A stretch of 64,000 nucleotides of DNA from Pseudacidovorax sp. NFM-22 (GTDB lineage: Bacteria; Pseudomonadota; Gammaproteobacteria; Burkholderiales; Burkholderiaceae_C): the NCBI RefSeq assembly GCF_021401245.1, contig NZ_JACBFY010000002.1, forward strand, positions 186,001-250,000, read 5' to 3'. Position numbers and translations under genes: made by a program. Shown here in pieces: positions 1-7,041 of the stretch. Under the pieces are notes generated by a model. That model made no database searches and was not told the origin of the DNA. It saw nothing but the letters and a program-made list of their open reading frames with translations. Every line of letters begins with the position of its first letter. The first letter of the stretch is position 1.

Positions 1-2
1 TG

Positions 3-782
3 GGCGAGAACCGGCTGGACGAGCCCATCGACATCCGCGGCCCGGCCGACGTGCGGCGCGTGTCGCAGCAGCTGGACTGGCTGCGCCTGCGGCTGATGGA
101 GCTGGACGCCGACAAGGCGCGCTTCCTGCGCCATGTGTCGCACGAGCTCAAGACGCCGCTGGCGGCGCTGCGTGAAGGCGTGTCGCTGCTGGAGGACGGC
201 GTGACCGGCGAACTCAACCCGGCCCAGCGCGAGGTGGCGCAAATCCTGCAACAGAACGCCGTGTCGCTCCAAAGCCAGATCGAGGCGCTGCTGCGCTTCA
301 ATGCCGCCGCCTTCGAGGCCCGCCAGCTCAAGCGCGAGCGCTGCAATCTGGTCAAGCTGGTGCAGGAGCAGATCGACGCCCAGCGGCTGCAGTGGCAGTC
401 GCACGGCCTCACCGTGCGCGTGGAGGGCGAGCCGGTGACGGTGATGGCCGATCCGGCCAAGCTGGGCACGGCGGTGGCCAACCTGCTGTCCAACGCGATC
501 CGCTTCTCGGCCCGCGGCGGCACCATCGCGCTGGTCGTCTCCAGCACCGGCGACACCGCCAGCATCGAGATCAGCGACGCCGGCCCCGGCATCGCGCCGG
601 ACGACCGCGACCGGGTGTTCGAGCCCTTCTTCCGCGGCGAGCGCCAGCCGGAGCACACGGTCAAAGGCACAGGCATCGGCCTGTCCATCGTGCAGGAGTA
701 CATTGCAGCCCATGGTGGCCGCATTGCGCTGCTGCCCACCGGCCCCGGCGCGCGATTCCGCATCGACCTGCCGCGCGGCTGA
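3..782 (+). CDS. glrK: Sensor histidine kinase GlrK/QseE, C-terminal part (5' end outside window)
   Basis: This is the cytoplasmic part of an inner-membrane histidine kinase that would phosphorylate the response regulator encoded two genes downstream. The frame is open to the left edge, so the sensor region and membrane segments are missing. The first 20 or so visible residues look like the end of a HAMP linker. The H-box follows (VSHELKTPLAAL), then an N-box (NLLSNAIRFS), the G1 box (DAGPGIA), an F-box (VFEPFF) and the G2 box (GTGIGLSI). The assignment to GlrK/QseE rests mainly on gene order: kinase, Pro/Ala-rich lipoprotein, sigma-54 activator, as in enterobacterial glrK-qseG-glrR. The lipoprotein gene starts 20 bases after the TGA. 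A GTG at 51 would give a 243-residue fragment, but it is internal to the domain and not a real start. Confidence 0.88.
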   Translation, partial: GENRLDEPIDIRGPADVRRVSQQLDWLRLRLMELDADKARFLRHVSHELKTPLAALREGVSLLEDGVTGELNPAQREVAQILQQNAVSLQSQIEALLRFNAAAFEARQLKRERCNLVKLVQEQIDAQRLQWQSHGLTVRVEGEPVTVMADPAKLGTAVANLLSNAIRFSARGGTIALVVSSTGDTASIEISDAGPGIAPDDRDRVFEPFFRGERQPEHTVKGTGIGLSIVQEYIAAHGGRIALLPTGPGARFRIDLPRG

Positions 783-802
783 CCCCTCCCGACCCCACGC
801 CC

Positions 803-1474
803 ATGACGACCTTGTCCGTCCGCAGCCCTCTCCTTGCCGTTGCCCTGGTCCTGGCCGGGGTGCTGGCAGGCTGCGCCACCCCAGCGCCCACGCCGAGCGT
901 GCCGGCCCCTGCGCCGGCCACCACGGCCAACCCACCCGTGCCGGCCACCCGGCCGGCCGTCCAGCCGGTGGAAGTGCAACCCGTCGCCCCAGCCACCCAG
1001 ATGCAGCCGGCCGGCAACGGCATGGCAGCCAGTGGCTACGGCAGTGCCAGCAGCGAAGCGCTGTCCCGCATGCTGGCCTACGCCGACCGGGCCCGCAGCC
1101 TGCAGTCTGGCGAGGCGGCCGCGGAGATCGCCCGCATCGGCGACCCCGGCGACTCGGCCCCCCTGCAGATGCAGCTCGCCCTGGCGCTGGCGCAGACCCG
1201 CAACCCCGCCGATCTGGCGCGCGCCACGGCCCTGATGCAGCGTGTCGCCGGCAGCGCGCAGGCCGAGGCCCAGCCGCTGCAGCCACTGGCACGGGTGCTG
1301 GCCGCCCGCTATCTGGAGCAGCGGCGCGTCGAGGACGACCGCGACCGGCAGGTGGCGCAGCTCAAGGAGGCGCAGCGGCGCATCGACCACCTCAATGACC
1401 GCATCGAGGCGCTGCGCGCCATCGAACGCAGCTTCGGCCGCCCGTCCAACGGCGCGGCGCGTCCCTCGCCCTGA
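803..1474 (+). CDS. qseG: QseG-like outer-membrane lipoprotein
   Basis: The product is a 223-residue lipoprotein between the kinase and the response regulator. The signal peptide ends in a lipobox LAGC with the lipidated Cys at residue 24. Residues 25 to about 70 are rich in Pro and Ala, like a periplasmic linker. The C-terminal third is charged and helical (around residues 170-210, with heptad-like DRDRQVAQLKEAQ) and probably forms a coiled coil. In enterobacteria QseG is an outer-membrane lipoprotein that signals to the QseE/GlrK kinase. Here the sequence is divergent, so the identity is inferred from position, size and lipobox. The ATG at 803 was chosen because it gives an intact signal peptide directly; longer forms lack one. 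Confidence 0.75.
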   Translation: MTTLSVRSPLLAVALVLAGVLAGCATPAPTPSVPAPAPATTANPPVPATRPAVQPVEVQPVAPATQMQPAGNGMAASGYGSASSEALSRMLAYADRARSLQSGEAAAEIARIGDPGDSAPLQMQLALALAQTRNPADLARATALMQRVAGSAQAEAQPLQPLARVLAARYLEQRRVEDDRDRQVAQLKEAQRRIDHLNDRIEALRAIERSFGRPSNGAARPSP

Positions 1475-1515
1475 ACCGGCCGGCCCGGCCGCACCCACCC
1501 GATCCAGGCAAGCCC

Positions 1516-2934
1516 ATGAGCGACACCGCCAAAGCCGCCGCCACCGGCGCCCGCATCCTGGTCGTGGACGACGATGCCGACATGCTGCGGCTGCTGTCGC
1601 TGCGCTTGGCTGCGGCGGGCTACCAGGTCACGGCCGTCACCTCGGCCGAGTCGGCGCTGACGCAGCTGGAGATCGAGCATCCGCGGCTGGTGCTCAGCGA
1701 CGTGCGCCTGCCCGGACGCGACGGGCTGCAGCTGTTCGACGAGATCCGCAAGCGCCATCCGACGCTGCCGGTGATCCTGCTCACGGCGCACGGCACCATT
1801 CCCGACGCGGTGGAGGCGACATCCCGCGGCGTCTTCACCTACCTCACCAAACCCTACGACGCCCGCGAGCTGCTCGACAAGATCGGCCAGGCGATGGCCC
1901 TGGGCGCCCCCGCCGCCACGCCGGCCGCAGGCGGCGACGAGAGCTGGCGCGCCGAGATCGTCAGCCGCTCCAGCCGGATGGCCGAGGTGCTGGCCGAAGC
2001 GCGCATGGTGGCCAAGTCGGACGCAAGCGTGCTGCTGCGTGGCGACTCCGGCACCGGCAAGGAAGTGCTGGCCCGTGCCATCCACAAGGCCAGCGACCGG
2101 GCGCGCAAGCCCTTCGTGGCCGTCAACTGCGGGGCCATTCCCGAGGCGCTGCTCGAATCCGAGTTGTTCGGCCACGTCAAGGGCGCCTTCACCGACGCCC
2201 ACGCCAACCACAAGGGGCTGTTCCAGCAGGCCGACGGCGGCACGCTGATGCTCGACGAAATCGGCGACATGCCGCCCGCCCTGCAGGTCAAGCTGCTGCG
2301 GGTGCTGCAGGAGCGCGCGGTGCGCCCAGTGGGTGCGACACAGGCGATTGCCGTGGACGTGCGCATCATCTCCGCCACCCATCGCGACCTGGAGGCGGCC
2401 ATGGCCGCCGCCCAGTTCCGGGAGGACCTGTACTACCGCCTGAACGTGGTCACGCTCACGCTGCCGCCCCTGTCGGCCCGGCGCGAGGACATCCCGCTGC
2501 TGGCCAACCACTTCCTGCAGAAGCTGGCCGGCAAGTACGGCAAGCGGCTGTCGGGCTTCGCGCCCGAGGCGCTCAAGGCCCTGACCACGGCCCCCTGGCC
2601 GGGCAACATCCGCCAGCTCTACAACGTGGTGGAGCAGGTGTGCGCCCTGTCGAGCTCGCCGCTGATCCCGCTGGCACTGGTACAGCGGGCGCTGCGCGTG
2701 CCGACTGTGGAGGTGCAGACCTATGCCGAGGCCAAGCAGCGTTTCGAGCGCGATTACCTGGTCGGGCTGCTCAAGCTGACCGACGGCAACGTGGCCGATG
2801 CCGCGCGCCTGGCCGACCGCAACCGCACCGAGTTCTATCGGCTGCTTCAGAAGCACGAGCTCACGCCGGGCCACTTCAAGAACGACGGTGTCGCCGGGGC
2901 TTCGGAGCCTGTCGCCGACGAGCGACAGAGCTAA
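1516..2934 (+). CDS. glrR: Sigma-54-dependent response regulator GlrR/QseF
   Basis: This 472-residue NtrC-family activator should be phosphorylated by the upstream kinase and open sigma-54 promoters. The receiver domain occupies residues 12-130 with acidic pocket D18-D20 and phosphoacceptor D62 (LSDVRLPG). The AAA+ domain follows with Walker A GDSGTGKE, Walker B GGTLMLDEIGD and the sigma-54 contact loop at residues 223-228. The loop reads GAFTDA instead of the usual GAFTGA. A Fis-type helix-turn-helix closes the protein (GNVADAARLADRNRTEFYRLL). Its last codons contain one of two TGTC-N10-GACA motifs that match the enterobacterial GlrR operator, and a sigma-54 promoter lies about 155 bases downstream of the stop. 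This suggests that the adjacent opgH unit is a direct target. Confidence 0.9.
   Translation: MSDTAKAAATGARILVVDDDADMLRLLSLRLAAAGYQVTAVTSAESALTQLEIEHPRLVLSDVRLPGRDGLQLFDEIRKRHPTLPVILLTAHGTIPDAVEATSRGVFTYLTKPYDARELLDKIGQAMALGAPAATPAAGGDESWRAEIVSRSSRMAEVLAEARMVAKSDASVLLRGDSGTGKEVLARAIHKASDRARKPFVAVNCGAIPEALLESELFGHVKGAFTDAHANHKGLFQQADGGTLMLDEIGDMPPALQVKLLRVLQERAVRPVGATQAIAVDVRIISATHRDLEAAMAAAQFREDLYYRLNVVTLTLPPLSARREDIPLLANHFLQKLAGKYGKRLSGFAPEALKALTTAPWPGNIRQLYNVVEQVCALSSSPLIPLALVQRALRVPTVEVQTYAEAKQRFERDYLVGLLKLTDGNVADAARLADRNRTEFYRLLQKHELTPGHFKNDGVAGASEPVADERQS
2910..2927 (+). promoter_or_regulatory. Candidate GlrR operator, site 1
   Basis: TGTCGCCGACGAGCGACA is a perfect TGTC-N10-GACA dyad. 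It overlaps the last codons of glrR. Enterobacterial GlrR sites upstream of glmY share this TGTC-N10-GACA form (recalled from the literature). It lies about 179 bases before the candidate sigma-54 promoter and 67 bases before site 2. Confidence 0.6.
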
Positions 2935-2976
2935 GTCGTTGATTTGAAAAGGATTGGCCGCCACCCCTCGGCGAGT

Positions 2977-2994
2977 TGTCGGGCTGTGGCGACA
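2977..2994 (+). promoter_or_regulatory. Candidate GlrR operator, site 2
   Basis: TGTCGGGCTGTGGCGACA is a second perfect TGTC-N10-GACA dyad, in the spacer after glrR. Its distance of about 112 bases from the -24 element is normal for an enhancer-type sigma-54 activator site. Confidence 0.62.
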
Positions 2995-3056
2995 GATTCG
3001 GCGCTATTACGGCCGCGACGGCCGGAAACGCCAAGAATCAGTCGAGAAAATCACTG

Positions 3057-3069
3057 TAACTCGCTGATT
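3057..3069 (+). promoter_or_regulatory. Possible IHF site between GlrR operators and sigma-54 promoter
   Basis: TAACTCGCTGATT matches the reverse IHF consensus YAANNNNTTGATW with one mismatch. It sits between the enhancer sites and the promoter, where IHF bending sites usually lie. The match is short and could be chance. Confidence 0.3.
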
Positions 3070-3088
3070 TTCAAGAACTAAGTTGTGC

Positions 3089-3104
3089 TGGCATGGGGAT
3101 TGCC
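3089..3104 (+). promoter_or_regulatory. Candidate sigma-54 (RpoN) promoter upstream of opgH
   Basis: TGGCATGGGGATTGCC fits the -24/-12 pattern TGGCACG-N4-TTGCW with the invariant GG and GC doublets exactly 10 bases apart. The only clear mismatches are T for C in the -24 box and C for W at the end. The expected start site is near 3114-3117, at or just before the ATG of the small frame at 3116. Together with two upstream GlrR-type sites this is a coherent enhancer-dependent promoter. Confidence 0.7.
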
Positions 3105-3115
3105 CTATAGCCTGC

Positions 3116-3319
3116 ATGACCCTCCTCACCACCCCCCCTGTCATCCTGCGTCCGCAGCGTGACGCCCTGCGTCGCAAGACCGCGCAGACGGCGCGCGCCC
3201 GCTCGGCGCGGAGCCAGGCCCACGCGCCGGCAGTCGCCGCCAGCGCCAGCGCGGACTGCGTCTTCAAGCGCCTCCCCGCCATCGGTGAGACCCCCCTTTC
3301 GAATTTCCAGCACTGGTAA
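3116..3319 (+). CDS. Possible 67-residue small protein upstream of opgH
   Basis: I do not recognise this product. The frame runs from ATG 3116 to TAA 3317-3319, which overlaps the opgH Shine-Dalgarno (TAAGGA), so the two could be translationally coupled. Third codon positions are almost all G or C, as in the neighbouring real genes. The protein is basic in its first half, Ala-rich in the middle and has no signal peptide or membrane segment. If the sigma-54 promoter is used, the mRNA would begin almost at the ATG. A GTG start at 3083 lies inside the promoter and is unlikely. The alternative is a structured 5' leader of opgH or a small RNA. Confidence 0.4.
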   Translation: MTLLTTPPVILRPQRDALRRKTAQTARARSARSQAHAPAVAASASADCVFKRLPAIGETPLSNFQHW

Positions 3320-3328
3320 GGACTCGCC

Positions 3329-5338
3329 ATGAAACCGAACGAGTTTTCGCACCTGAAGGTCCTGACGCCCGAGCAGTTCCAGCCGCGCCGCCCTGCCGCG
3401 CGCGAGGAACGCCATCCCAACGCCGTCACGGCGCCCCCGATCAACCGCGGTTCCATGACGCCCCGCCCCTGGCGCGGTTTCTGGAACAGCATCGGCACCG
3501 CCCTCCTGCTCAAGATGGGCGCGGGTCGTGCCGCCGCGGCCGCCCAGCCTGCCGGTCCGGTCCAGCCCTGGGAGCGCGCTGCCAAGCGCCGTCGCCTGAC
3601 TTTCACGATGCTGGCCCTGTTCAGCACCGTGCTGGCCTCGGCTCTGTTTGCCCAGGTGCAGCCCGACTATGACAACGCCTTCCTGGAATACGGCCAGATC
3701 GCGCTGTATGGCCTGCTCTCCGGCTGGGTGGTCACCGGCTTCGTGACCGCGCTGATGGGTTTCTACGTGTCTGTGCGTGGCGACAAGTACGCCCTGTCGG
3801 CCAAGCAGGTTGTCGACCATCCGATGAACCCGGAGGCCCGCACCGCGATCATCATGCCGATCTGCAACGAGGACGTAGCCACGGTGTTCGCCGGCCTGCG
3901 CGCCACCTGCGAATCGGTGGCCAACACCGGCCATGCGAAGCAGTTCGACGTCTTCGTGCTGTCCGACAGCTACAACCCCGAGATCGCCAAGGCCGAGCGT
4001 GCCGCCTGGGAAGAACTGCGCGCCGCCCTGGCCCAGTCCTTCGCCGACAGCCCGAACAAGCCGCAGGTGGAGGTGTACTACCGCCTGCGCACCCGCCGCA
4101 CGCACCGCAAGGCCGGCAATGTGGCCGATTTCTGCCGCCGCTGGGGCAAGGACTACCGCTACATGGTCGTGCTCGATGCCGACAGCGTCATGAGCGGCGA
4201 CTGCCTGACCAGCATGGTCAAGCTGATGGAAGCCAATCCCACCGCCGGCATCATCCAGACCGCCACGCAGGCCATCGGCCACGTGACGCTGCATGCCCGC
4301 GCGCAGCAGTTCGCCAGCCGCGTGACCGGCCGCCTGTTCACCCTGGGCATGCAGTTCTGGCAACTGGGCGAGTCGCACTACTGGGGCCACAACGCCATCA
4401 TCCGCGTCGCGCCCTTCATGGAGCACTGCGCACTGGCCCCGATCAAGGGCACGGGCGGCATGTCCGGCGGCATCATGAGCCACGACTTCGTCGAGGCCGC
4501 CCTGATGCGCCGCGCCGGCTACCACGTCTGGCTGGTGTCCGACCTGGTCGGCAGCTACGAGCAGCAACCGCCGGATCTGCTGGCCGAGTTGCAGCGTGAC
4601 CGCCGCTGGTGCCAGGGCAACCTGCAGAACGCCCGCCTGATGGCCGAGCCCGGCATCCACCCCGTGCACCGCGCCATGTTCGTGACCGGCACGATGGCCT
4701 ATGTGTCCGCCCCGATGTGGCTGGCTTTCATGACCCTGGGCACCGCCCTGTGGCTGACCGGCTCGCGTCTGGTCCAGGACTGGGCCGTGCTGCCCATGGA
4801 ACTGGCCGGCCTGTGGATCTGGACGCTGTGCCTGCTGTTCCTGCCCCGCATCCTGGGCGTGGCCGCCGTGTTCATGCGCGGTGAGCAGAAGAACTTCGGC
4901 GGTGCGTTCAGCCTGTTCAAGAGCGCCGCGCTGGAAAGCGTCATGGCCATCGTGCAGGCACCCGTGCGCATGCTGGCCCACTCGCTGTTCGTGATCGTCG
5001 CCCTGACCGGCCTCAAGCTGGAGTGGAAGTCGCCCCCGCGGGAAGCGGCCGCCGTGCCGTGGAGCGAGGCTTTCAACCGCCTGGCGCCGATGAGCGGTCT
5101 GGTGGCTGTGCTGGCCTGCGGCGTGGCGCTGATCGACGCCAGCGCGCTGGTGTGGCTCATGCCCGTCGGCCTGCCGCTGTTGCTGGCCATTCCCATGGCC
5201 GTGCTGACGAGCCGCATCGATGTCGGCGGCGCGATGCGCGAGCGTCACTACCTGCTGATTCCCGAGGAGTCCCGGTCGCCGGCCGTGCTGCGCCGCGCGT
5301 GGGCCCACGCGGACCGGCTGGCCCTGAAGGCAGCCTGA
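3329..5338 (+). CDS. opgH: Glucans biosynthesis glucosyltransferase OpgH (MdoH)
   Basis: OpgH is the inner-membrane glycosyltransferase that builds the beta-1,2 glucan backbone of osmoregulated periplasmic glucans from UDP-glucose. The 669-residue product has two N-terminal membrane segments around residues 90-155. A GT2 catalytic domain follows (IIMPICNEDV, the DADS metal-binding motif, then RDRRWCQGN matching the QxxRW region), and several C-terminal membrane helices close it. It is shorter than the 847-residue E. coli protein. The start ATG has a good Shine-Dalgarno (AAGGA, six bases away). In many proteobacteria opgH is preceded by opgG; here it is not, and the gene instead follows glrR and a candidate sigma-54 promoter. 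A strong terminator follows at 5361. Confidence 0.92.
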   Translation: MKPNEFSHLKVLTPEQFQPRRPAAREERHPNAVTAPPINRGSMTPRPWRGFWNSIGTALLLKMGAGRAAAAAQPAGPVQPWERAAKRRRLTFTMLALFSTVLASALFAQVQPDYDNAFLEYGQIALYGLLSGWVVTGFVTALMGFYVSVRGDKYALSAKQVVDHPMNPEARTAIIMPICNEDVATVFAGLRATCESVANTGHAKQFDVFVLSDSYNPEIAKAERAAWEELRAALAQSFADSPNKPQVEVYYRLRTRRTHRKAGNVADFCRRWGKDYRYMVVLDADSVMSGDCLTSMVKLMEANPTAGIIQTATQAIGHVTLHARAQQFASRVTGRLFTLGMQFWQLGESHYWGHNAIIRVAPFMEHCALAPIKGTGGMSGGIMSHDFVEAALMRRAGYHVWLVSDLVGSYEQQPPDLLAELQRDRRWCQGNLQNARLMAEPGIHPVHRAMFVTGTMAYVSAPMWLAFMTLGTALWLTGSRLVQDWAVLPMELAGLWIWTLCLLFLPRILGVAAVFMRGEQKNFGGAFSLFKSAALESVMAIVQAPVRMLAHSLFVIVALTGLKLEWKSPPREAAAVPWSEAFNRLAPMSGLVAVLACGVALIDASALVWLMPVGLPLLLAIPMAVLTSRIDVGGAMRERHYLLIPEESRSPAVLRRAWAHADRLALKAA

Positions 5339-5360
5339 GTCCGGCGCCTCGCCCAAACAA

Positions 5361-5389
5361 AACGCCCGCGAAATTCGCGGGCGTTTTTC
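5361..5389 (+). terminator. Rho-independent terminator after opgH
   Basis: A perfect 12-bp inverted repeat (AACGCCCGCGAA / TTCGCGGGCGTT) with one central base ends in a T run (GCGTTTTTCTTTT). On the minus strand the hairpin is also followed by a T-rich stretch, so it may stop converging ffh transcripts too. Confidence 0.9.
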
Positions 5390-5428
5390 TTTTGGGGGAG
5401 CGGTTCAGGGCTTGCCGAAGAGGGATGG

Positions 5429-5473
5429 GTCGAAGGGATTGCGGCCAGGCTTCGACAGGCTCAGCCCGAACGG
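5429..5473. repeat. REP-like dispersed element with core CTTCGACAGGCTCAG
   Basis: The stretch carries CTTCGACAGGCTCAG followed by CCCGAACGG, a type of short intergenic repeat I have seen in many betaproteobacteria. An upstream GTCGAAG (5429-5435) pairs with CTTCGAC (5450-5456) to form a hairpin. It lies between the converging ends of opgH and ffh. A degenerate relative is at 29003. Confidence 0.55.
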
Positions 5474-5521
5474 ACTGGGATCAACGGGGCCGCCGCGTGA
5501 ACCGGCGCCCCGCTCTTCTCC

Positions 5522-6916
5522 TCAGAAGGGCAGCTTGGGCCCGCCAGGCCCGCCCATGCCCGGCATCCCGGGCATGCCCTTCATGCCGCCCAGGCGCTTC
5601 ATCATCTTCATGAGGCCGCCGCCCTTCATCTTCTTCATCATGCCCTGCATCTGCTCGAACTCGTTGAGCAGGCGGTTGACCTCCTGAACCTGCACGCCCG
5701 CGCCGGTGGCGATGCGCTTCTTGCGGCTGGCCTTGATGAGCTCGGGCTTGCGGCGCTCCGTGGGCGTCATGCTGTGGATGATGCCTTCCTTGCGGCGGAT
5801 GTCGCGCTCGGCGCGCGTCAGGTCGGCCTCGCTGGCCTTGGCGGCCAGTTGCGTCGGCAGCTTGTCCATGAAGCTGGAGAGGCCGCCCATCTGCTTCATC
5901 TGCTGCAACTGGGCCAGGAAGTCTTCCAGGTCGAAGTGGCCGCTCTTGACCTTGGTGGCGAGCTTCTTGGCCGCCTCCATGTCGACACCGGCCGAGACCT
6001 GCTCGACCAGCGCCACGATGTCGCCCATGCCCAGGATGCGCCCGGCATGGCGCTCGGCGTCGAAGACCTCCAGCCCGTCGATCTTCTCGCTGGTACCGGC
6101 GAACTTGATGGGCACGCCCGTGATCTGCCGCACCGACAGCGCGGCACCGCCGCGCGAGTCGCCGTCCATCTTGGTCAGGATGATGCCGGTCAGCGGCAGC
6201 GCGTCCTTGAAGGCCTTGGCGGTGTTGGCCGCGTCCTGGCCCTGCATGGCGTCGACGACGAACAGGGTCTCGACCGGATTCAAGGCGCCGTGCAGCGTCT
6301 TGATTTCCTCCATCAGCACTTCGTCGATGGCCAGTCGGCCGGCGGTGTCGACCAGCAGCACGTCGAAGTAGTGCCGCTTGGCGTAGTCGAGCGCGGCGCG
6401 GGCGATGTCCAGCGGCTTCTGGTCGGGCGTGCTGGGGAACCACTCGGCGCCCGCCTGCTTCGTCACCGTCTTGAGCTGCTCGATGGCCGCGGGGCGGTAG
6501 ACGTCGCCCGAGACGGTCAGCACCTTCTTCTTGCGCTTCTCGATCAGGTGCTTGGCCAGCTTGGCGGTGGTGGTGGTCTTGCCGGCGCCCTGCAGGCCGG
6601 CCATGAGCACCACCGCCGGCGGCTGGGCGTTGAGGTTGATGTCGGAGACGCCCTCGCCCATGGTCGCCGCCAGTTCGCGGTTGACGATGCCCACCAGCGC
6701 CTGGCCGGGCTTGAGGGAGCCCATCACCTCCTCGCCCATCGCCTTGTCCTTGACCCGGTTGACGAAGTCGCGCACCACCGGCAGCGCCACGTCGGCCTCG
6801 AGCAGCGCCATGCGCACCTCGCGCATCATGTCCTGCACGTTGGTTTCGGTGATGCGCGCCTGCCCGCTCATCTGCTTGACGAGGCGGGAGAACTTGTCGG
6901 TGAGGGCGGTGGCCAT
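5522..6916 (-). CDS. ffh: Signal recognition particle protein Ffh
   Basis: Ffh is the GTPase and signal-sequence-binding subunit of the bacterial signal recognition particle, which directs inner-membrane proteins to FtsY. The 464-residue protein has the N domain, the G domain (P-loop GLQGAGKTTT, then DTAGR and TKMDGD) and a Met-rich C-terminal M domain. The tail is Gly/Met-rich (GGLMKMMKRLGGMKGMPG). The start at 6916 gives the canonical MATALTDKFS N-terminus; the frame continues upstream but without family similarity. It is divergent from a cytochrome c assembly-type gene, as ypjD and ffh are in E. coli. Confidence 0.97.
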   Translation of the reverse strand: MATALTDKFSRLVKQMSGQARITETNVQDMMREVRMALLEADVALPVVRDFVNRVKDKAMGEEVMGSLKPGQALVGIVNRELAATMGEGVSDINLNAQPPAVVLMAGLQGAGKTTTTAKLAKHLIEKRKKKVLTVSGDVYRPAAIEQLKTVTKQAGAEWFPSTPDQKPLDIARAALDYAKRHYFDVLLVDTAGRLAIDEVLMEEIKTLHGALNPVETLFVVDAMQGQDAANTAKAFKDALPLTGIILTKMDGDSRGGAALSVRQITGVPIKFAGTSEKIDGLEVFDAERHAGRILGMGDIVALVEQVSAGVDMEAAKKLATKVKSGHFDLEDFLAQLQQMKQMGGLSSFMDKLPTQLAAKASEADLTRAERDIRRKEGIIHSMTPTERRKPELIKASRKKRIATGAGVQVQEVNRLLNEFEQMQGMMKKMKGGGLMKMMKRLGGMKGMPGMPGMGGPGGPKLPF

Positions 6917-7029
6917 GGATGGGAGGGGAAGAAGGCTGGGGAAGGAAGCGGCGGCGCCGCGGCGGCGGCCGAGTCCGGGGCGGGCACGGCGGGGTGTCCG
7001 GCGGGCCCCGTCCGCTGGGGCCCAAAGGC

Positions 7030-7035
7030 TAAACT
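7030..7035 (+). promoter_or_regulatory. -10 box for the ypjD-like gene, leaderless spacing
   Basis: TAAACT ends exactly six bases before the ATG at 7042. No Shine-Dalgarno is present and no good -35 is visible. The spacing implies transcription starting at or next to the start codon. Confidence 0.5.
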
Positions 7036-7041
7036 CAGCGG

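Noticed and set aside
3071-5356. Open minus-strand frame of 761 codons antisense to opgH
   Set aside because: Composition is typical of an antisense shadow (His, Gly, Gln, Arg rich) and opgH on the other strand is certain.
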